From assembly GCA_964370115.1 (NCBI GenBank), contig CAYJIA010000079.1, forward strand, positions 1 through 6,881: a DNA stretch of 6,881 bases, read 5' to 3'. Position 1 is the stretch's first letter, and the number at the start of each line of letters is the position of its first letter. Below, piece by piece: positions 1-4,031 of the stretch. The notes under the pieces are model-generated. The model did no database searches. It saw nothing but the letters and a program-made list of their open reading frames with translations, and was not told the origin of the DNA. Source of the stretch: SIG603 sp964370115. Its GTDB lineage: Bacteria; Bacillota; Clostridia; Oscillospirales; Acutalibacteraceae. Both the position numbers and the translations under genes were made by a program.

Positions 1-14
1 ATTATTAATTATAT

Positions 15-1010
15 TTATAGCTTAACAAAACTGACCTTTTCAACACCTACTTCGTCCATGACACCCATATTTTCGCCTGTTTTCTTATTCATTTTAAAGG
101 CTACCACTTTGTTGCTTTGCTGGTTTGCTGTAAATAAATATTTCCCGTCTTTTGAAAAGCTGAACATTCTGGGGCTTTTTCCCGCACTGTCAAACTCGCT
201 TAAAATCTCCATTTCGTCACCGCTTGTGTCTATGCAAAAAATCTTGTCCTCGCCTCTAATTGACGCAAATAAAAACTCGGTGTTTGGCATAAAGTCAATC
301 TCTGCGCCCATATTTTCGGCTTTTATTTTTGCTAATGATATGTTGTCACTGCAATTAAATTCTCCGTCATTATATGTAAGTTTAAAAACTTTGTTTGAGA
401 GTTCACTTAGCATATACGCCTCTTTTTTGCTTTTAAATACCATATGTCTAGGGCCTGCAAATTTTTCAAACTCTGATATTTTAACCGTATCTTCTGCCAG
501 ACTTCCGTCAAAATTAATTTTGTATGAATGTATGCTATTAGTACCCAAATCCACTGCGACCAGCCATTTTTCATCTGGCGACACCAAGACTTGATGGGCG
601 TGAGCGCCGTCTTGTCTCTCGTGCTCGCATCCGCCTTTGTGCTCTATAAAATTTACCACTTTGTGAAGTTTTCCGTCGTCTAAAAGTTTAATCGCCACCA
701 CATGACCCGAATTGTAGCACGCTCCATACAGCGCCTTTTCAGTCGCAATTACATGACATAGCCCCGAGCCACTTGTCGTAATTTTATCTATTTGCGTAAG
801 TTTTCCGCTTTCGTTATCAATTTCAAACACCACAAACCCTGCTGAATCGGACTTTTCCACCCCAGCATAAAGAATATTTATTGTAGGGTGAAAGCACAAA
901 AACGAAGCATTTTCGCACATAACTCTGCCCGTTTTGCAAAACTTTTCATCTTCAAAAATCAAAGTATCAATGGTTTTGCCGTATCCACTTGCGTATAAAT
1001 GTTTTGACAT
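15..1010 (-). CDS. pgl: Lactonase-family seven-bladed beta-propeller protein, probable 6-phosphogluconolactonase
   Basis: This is a 331-residue protein of the YbhE/YkgB-type lactonase family. Characterised members hydrolyse 6-phosphogluconolactone to 6-phosphogluconate in the oxidative pentose phosphate pathway, in the cytosol. There is no signal peptide or membrane segment. Family landmarks are visible in order: ERQDGAHAHQ (131-140), the blade motif VAVDLGTNSI (151-160), GPRHMVF (186-192), a second-half blade with FLFASIRGED (246-255), and the C-terminal blade SPRMFSFSKDGKYLFTANQ (279-297) ending in a KKTG turn. The length equals that of E. coli Pgl as I remember it, so the gene looks intact. 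The ATG is preceded by GGAGG (1018-1022) with a 7-nt spacer. It is the last gene of a three-gene minus-strand unit, 26 nt after ogg. The fold assignment is secure. The exact substrate is inferred, because family members outside the pentose phosphate pathway exist. Confidence 0.85.
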   Translation of the reverse strand: MSKHLYASGYGKTIDTLIFEDEKFCKTGRVMCENASFLCFHPTINILYAGVEKSDSAGFVVFEIDNESGKLTQIDKITTSGSGLCHVIATEKALYGACYNSGHVVAIKLLDDGKLHKVVNFIEHKGGCEHERQDGAHAHQVLVSPDEKWLVAVDLGTNSIHSYKINFDGSLAEDTVKISEFEKFAGPRHMVFKSKKEAYMLSELSNKVFKLTYNDGEFNCSDNISLAKIKAENMGAEIDFMPNTEFLFASIRGEDKIFCIDTSGDEMEILSEFDSAGKSPRMFSFSKDGKYLFTANQQSNKVVAFKMNKKTGENMGVMDEVGVEKVSFVKL

Positions 1011-1036
1011 ATTTAAGCCTCCGAAATTTTGGAATT

Positions 1037-1846
1037 TTATAAATGGTGCCTGCTATAATGGAAAATATATTGTTGGGCTATACCTGCGTTTTTTCCTAGA
1101 TCTTTTGGGTCGAGGTTAGGCAAAAGCTCTTTCATTGCCCTTATCATCCACACATCCATCGGAAAACACTCGGTCTTGTAAAATCCATATAAAAGCGCAC
1201 AGTCGGCAACCTTTGGCCCCACACCTTTTATTTTTTTTAGCTCTTCTCGTGCTTTGTCTATATCCATTTCTTTTATGTCGTTTACGTCTATTTCTCCGTC
1301 GTTTAGCATATTTGCCGCCGACAAAATATACTTTGCCCTAAATCCACTTTTAATAGGCGCCAAGTCGTCTTCACTACATTTAGCTATAGTTTCAAGGCTT
1401 GGAAATGTGTAGCCGAAATCGGTTTTTTCGCCGAAATTTTCACAAAGCCTTTGGACTATCCCCTTAATTCTTGCAATATTATTGTTTTGCGAAATTATAA
1501 ATGAGCAAAGCCCCTCCCATGCGTCTTGCTTTAAAATCCTTATGCCTGGCGCAAATTTTGTTATGTCTATAAGCCTTTCATCAAGCCTTGAAATCTCCGC
1601 CTTAATCTCTTCATAATCTGTGTTTAGGTCAAAATACTCTGCCCAAACTTCGTTAAAATCTTTCTCACCACAGTAAAAATATATGAAACTTTCGTCTTGT
1701 TTAAGCTTTAAAAATTTTCCAAAAGCTATGCCACACCAAAAGCCTTCTTCCTCTTTCCACCTAAAGGCCTGTCCACAGTCAAGAGTTTGCGCTAAATCGA
1801 AGTTTTTTTCTATTTTTATGTAATCGTTTTCTACTATATAATTCAT
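1037..1846 (-). CDS. ogg: 8-oxoguanine DNA glycosylase/AP lyase, OGG1 type
   Basis: This 269-residue protein is a bacterial OGG1-type glycosylase, which excises 8-oxoguanine from DNA and nicks the abasic site. Nearly every key residue of human OGG1 can be matched: GQAFRW (25-30; GQSFRW in OGG1), NNNIAR (121-126), GFRAKY (168-173), the helix-hairpin-helix GVGPKVADC (208-216) with catalytic Lys212 (OGG1 K249) and Cys216 (C253), the GPD-type Asp231 in PMDVWM (OGG1 D268), and Gln258 and Phe262 in AGIAQQYIF (OGG1 Q315 and F319, which contact the oxidised base). The sequence ends at residue 269, soon after this helix. Its ATG overlaps the upstream DUF6062 stop codon as ATGA, which implies translational coupling, and an AAGGAAG-like site lies just upstream inside that gene. 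It is not a MutY or Nth, because there is no 4Fe-4S cysteine cluster. Family and activity are very likely. Base-pair specificity is discussed in a finding. Confidence 0.95.
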   Translation of the reverse strand: MNYIVENDYIKIEKNFDLAQTLDCGQAFRWKEEEGFWCGIAFGKFLKLKQDESFIYFYCGEKDFNEVWAEYFDLNTDYEEIKAEISRLDERLIDITKFAPGIRILKQDAWEGLCSFIISQNNNIARIKGIVQRLCENFGEKTDFGYTFPSLETIAKCSEDDLAPIKSGFRAKYILSAANMLNDGEIDVNDIKEMDIDKAREELKKIKGVGPKVADCALLYGFYKTECFPMDVWMIRAMKELLPNLDPKDLGKNAGIAQQYIFHYSRHHL

Positions 1847-2526
1847 TTTTTATCTTCCTTTGAGTTTTTCACAGGTCTTGCCGTCAAATTTTCCACCGCG
1901 TTTTCAATGGCATTTTTTATCTCGTCGGTCTTAGCATTTTTATTTCTATAATCGAACAAATTGCAAAATTTATCTATGTCGTCTTTTATTTTTTTCATAT
2001 GCTTTTTTGCAAGTTCTCCGCTCACACTCAAAAATTCCTTGTGTTTTTTATGCGTATTTGCAATTATCATCGAGTAATGAGCAGTGCAAATACCCTTTTG
2101 ATTTTTATAAACCTGTCTAAACTCAGACTCTTTTTCCCACTCGCTTATAAGGCAAGAGAGCAAATGTATCATCTGATTTTCAACATTACTGCATAAAAAA
2201 CAGCTCTCACTTCTTGTCACGGCACTGACTCTTTTTTCTCTTAAAGATTTTTTCTCGTCAAAAAACTCATGCCCAACACTGTCTAATAGCGACTGCAAAA
2301 TAAGTGCAACAGACAGCCTGTTTCCCTTTTTAATTATCATGTCAAAATGCGTTTTGCAAAAGCCCTCGGCGTTTGTCGCTATCCTCACATCTGGTTGCAT
2401 CATGGCAGCACCTGTAATATAAAGCGCAAGGTGCTCTTCAATCATATTTCTCATATAGCAAAAAGGACAGTCGTGATAGGCACCGAAAATGTCGTTTATC
2501 GGTATGGAACAAATATTTTCTTTCAT
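1843..2526 (-). CDS. DUF6062 family protein with duplicated CxxC...CxxH module
   Basis: This 227-residue soluble protein looks like the DUF6062 family, an uncharacterised group in Clostridia; the assignment is from memory of the CPFCYMR, RIATN.EGFC and FDYRN signatures. It has no signal peptide or membrane helix. Two similar modules are visible: C20-P-F-C23 followed by G-F-C57-K-T-H60-F, and C109-F-L-C112 followed by G-I-C147-T-A-H150-Y, each with about 34 residues between the pairs. This is what two structural zinc sites would look like. The last 45 residues are charged and probably flexible. The chosen start (2526) has GGAGG at a 5-nt spacing. An in-frame ATG nine codons upstream (2553) has no ribosome binding site, and DUF6062 proteins usually begin close to the MKE..IPIN segment. 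It is the first gene of the minus-strand unit and overlaps ogg by 4 nt. Its function is unknown, and a link to DNA repair is suggested only by the overlap. Confidence 0.82.
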   Translation of the reverse strand: MKENICSIPINDIFGAYHDCPFCYMRNMIEEHLALYITGAAMMQPDVRIATNAEGFCKTHFDMIIKKGNRLSVALILQSLLDSVGHEFFDEKKSLREKRVSAVTRSESCFLCSNVENQMIHLLSCLISEWEKESEFRQVYKNQKGICTAHYSMIIANTHKKHKEFLSVSGELAKKHMKKIKDDIDKFCNLFDYRNKNAKTDEIKNAIENAVENLTARPVKNSKEDKK

Positions 2527-2531
2527 AAAAG

Positions 2532-2536
2532 CCTCC
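2532..2536 (-). promoter_or_regulatory. Ribosome binding site GGAGG that fixes the DUF6062 start
   Basis: The minus strand reads CGGAGGCTTTTATG here, a full GGAGG five bases before the ATG at 2526. The site lies inside the longer reading frame that would start at 2553, where no Shine-Dalgarno sequence is present. This makes 2526 the preferred start. Confidence 0.85.
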
Positions 2537-2619
2537 GATGTATTTTTATTCATTTCAAAAAGTTATCAACTTTCAAATTTCATTGTTAATACGAAAATTA
2601 AAATCGCAGTATGTAGAAA

Positions 2620-2647
2620 ATTATAGCATACTTTTGGCGTTTTGCAA
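2620..2647 (-). promoter_or_regulatory. Sigma-A type extended -10 promoter for the DUF6062-ogg-lactonase unit
   Basis: On the minus strand there is TTGCAA (2647-2642, four of six matches to TTGACA), a 16-nt spacer, and a perfect TATAAT (2625-2620) preceded by TGC, giving TGCTATAAT, an extended -10. Transcription would begin near 2613, leaving a leader of roughly 85 nt before the DUF6062 ATG. A perfect TTGACA lies further upstream on the same strand (2661-2656), but 30 nt from the -10, too far to pair with it. No strong leader hairpin or riboswitch pattern was recognised. The box is seen directly; its use is inferred. Confidence 0.72.
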
Positions 2648-3130
2648 CCGAAACTTGTCAAAAATTCTTTAAAACTGTTCTATTAATTAAAATACATCAA
2701 TAAAAACACGGCACGCCCTCTTGACAAGTAAATTTTACAATTTTTTCTTTCTACATTTTGTGGTTAAAGCTCTGCTTGTCCACAACAAATTATTATAAAT
2801 TACTTTACAGATTAGTTTTGTAAAATTTTAGGTATTAAAAGTAAAATTTAATTAGGTTTACATAAATTTGTCATATATCGTAAATGTTAAAACTTTAAAT
2901 CAAGTGTTCATGCGGACTTTTCCACAGTTTCAACAGAGTTTTCAACATTTATTTAAAACCTTTCAATATGCTTATGTAAACTCAAAAAAATTAAAGATTT
3001 TTTAAAAAATTTTTTACATGATTTTATCGCAAAAAAAGAATATTTATACATTTTGACAAAAATTTACTTGCATTTTGGAAAAACAAATCGCCTCTGGTCT
3101 TAATATGAATTAATATGAGGAATTTTTAGT
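2648..3130. other. Long AT-rich non-coding spacer between divergent promoters
   Basis: About 480 nt lie between the two divergent promoters with no supportable gene. I counted 145 G/C in the 600 bases 2581-3180 (about 24%), against about 40% in sampled coding stretches. The spacer holds long A and T runs (2983-3040), a perfect 9-bp inverted repeat of TTGACAAGT (2653-2661 and 2721-2729), several near matches to the DnaA box TTATCCACA (2759-2767 minus strand, 2776-2784, 2918-2926), and two copies of TAATATGA ten bases apart (3101-3120). No tRNA, riboswitch or terminator-like hairpin was seen. A small RNA cannot be excluded. The region is unusually long for a spacer between two divergent housekeeping-type promoters. 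Confidence 0.7.
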
Positions 3131-3158
3131 TTGAAAATTTTAAAATTTGTGGTATAAT
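3131..3158 (+). promoter_or_regulatory. Sigma-A type extended -10 promoter for rlmB
   Basis: TTGAAA (3131-3136, five of six matches to TTGACA) is followed after 16 nt by a perfect TATAAT (3153-3158), with TGG immediately upstream forming an extended -10. Transcription would start near 3165, giving a leader of about 35 nt. The spacer coincides with a perfect 14-bp palindrome, AAATTTTAAAATTT (3135-3148), although A/T-only palindromes are common in DNA of this composition. Confidence 0.8.
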
Positions 3159-3187
3159 TAAACAGCTAACGTAAATAATCATATAAT

Positions 3188-3192
3188 GGAGA
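3188..3192 (+). promoter_or_regulatory. Ribosome binding site GGAGA that sets the rlmB start
   Basis: GGAGA lies 8 nt before the ATG at 3201. The other in-frame ATG (3186-3188) overlaps this site and has only AT-rich sequence upstream, so initiation at 3201 is preferred and the protein loses five residues relative to the longest frame. Confidence 0.75.
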
Positions 3193-3200
3193 TTAACATA

Positions 3201-3977
3201 ATGAATAACAAAGATTTTGATAAACCTTACATCCCTGACGATTTAGTCATAGGCAGAAACGCCGTAATGGAGCTTTTAAGAAGCGGCCGTGAGATAGACT
3301 CAATCTACATACAAAAAGGAGACCGCCAAGGCTCTATAACCGCCATAATCGCAAAGGCAAACCAACGAGGCATAAATGTAAAAGAGTCTGACATTAAAAA
3401 ACTTAATTTTATGTGTGGGGGCGGAAGTCACCAAGGCATAATTGCAAGGGTTTCTGCAAAGGCGTATTCAAGCCTTGAAGACGTGCTTAAAATTGCAGAA
3501 GAAAAAGGCGAAGATCCTTTTATCATTTTATGCGACGAAATAACAGATCCACACAACCTAGGTGCCGTGATAAGGACCGCAGAGTGCTGTGGTGCACATG
3601 GCGTTGTAATACTAAAACACAGAAGTGTTGGACTTACCTATACAGTGTCTAAAGCTTCTGCGGGTGCCATAGAATATATGCCTGTAATAAAAGTTACAAA
3701 CATGGCGTCTTTTGCAGATAAGCTTAAAGATCTAGGCTTTTGGATTTACTGTGCCGACATGGACGGCGAGAGCTGGTGTGGCATAAATTACTCTGGCAAG
3801 GTAGCTCTTCTTATTGGAGCCGAGGGCAAGGGTGTTAGCAGGCTGATGAAAGACAAATCAGATTTTTCGGTGTCAGTTCCAATAAAAGGCAATATTGACT
3901 CTCTTAATGTATCTGTAGCATGCGGCGTAATTTGCTATGAAATTGCAAGACAAAAAAGCGGCATTAAGAGCATATAA
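3201..3977 (+). CDS. rlmB: 23S rRNA (guanosine-2'-O)-methyltransferase RlmB, TrmH/SpoU family
   Basis: This 258-residue protein is a SPOUT-class methyltransferase. RlmB uses S-adenosylmethionine to methylate the 2'-OH of G2251 (E. coli numbering) in the P-loop of 23S rRNA. The N-terminal segment (about 15-85) is the L30e-like substrate-binding domain, beginning VIGRNAVMELL and including GGGSHQGI (73-80). The catalytic domain carries all three SpoU motifs: DPHNLGAVIRTA (116-127) with Asn119 and Arg125, LLIGAEGKGVS (203-213), and VPIKGNIDSLNVSVA (226-240), which form the trefoil knot and cofactor pocket. Length and motif spacing are normal. It follows an extended -10 promoter with a short leader and lies 54 nt before the large membrane-protein gene on the same strand. 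Family membership is certain. The precise target nucleotide is inferred by homology, since close paralogues methylate other sites. Confidence 0.94.
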   Translation: MNNKDFDKPYIPDDLVIGRNAVMELLRSGREIDSIYIQKGDRQGSITAIIAKANQRGINVKESDIKKLNFMCGGGSHQGIIARVSAKAYSSLEDVLKIAEEKGEDPFIILCDEITDPHNLGAVIRTAECCGAHGVVILKHRSVGLTYTVSKASAGAIEYMPVIKVTNMASFADKLKDLGFWIYCADMDGESWCGINYSGKVALLIGAEGKGVSRLMKDKSDFSVSVPIKGNIDSLNVSVACGVICYEIARQKSGIKSI

Positions 3978-4031
3978 AATAATTTAAAATTTATATCACC
4001 TTATGGGTGAGAGAATGGAGTATTTTTTATT

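Noticed and set aside
58..594. Long plus-strand open frame opposite the lactonase gene (178 codons).
   Set aside because: It is fully antisense to a gene with clear family motifs, has no ribosome binding site, and its low-complexity hydrophobic product is typical of a mirror frame.
2527..2553. Upstream start giving the DUF6062 protein nine extra residues.
   Set aside because: The upstream ATG has no Shine-Dalgarno sequence, and the extra codons contain the strong GGAGG that serves the ATG at 2526.
2856..2981. 10-bp inverted repeat GTTTACATAA / TTATGTAAAC flanking the DnaA-like cluster.
   Set aside because: In about 600 bases of 24% G+C sequence, a rough estimate gives about one such pair by chance, so it carries little weight alone.
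2910..3005. Small plus-strand frame of 31 codons (MRTFPQFQQ...) in the spacer.
   Set aside because: No ribosome binding site precedes the ATG, the composition follows the AT-rich background, and nothing in the product resembles a known peptide.
2527..3200. Possible chromosomal replication origin (AT-rich, DnaA-like boxes, genes diverging on both sides).
   Set aside because: No dnaA, dnaN or other origin genes are visible. Hand counts in several 60-base lines show the plus strand C-rich on the left and C-rich to roughly neutral on the right, so there is no clear switch in GC skew as expected across an origin.
3996..4010. Hairpin TCACC/GGTGA between rlmB and the membrane-protein gene as a terminator or attenuator.
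   Set aside because: The stem has only five pairs and is followed by GAGAATGGAG, the ribosome binding region, rather than a T-run. It might slightly affect ribosome access but cannot be called a terminator.
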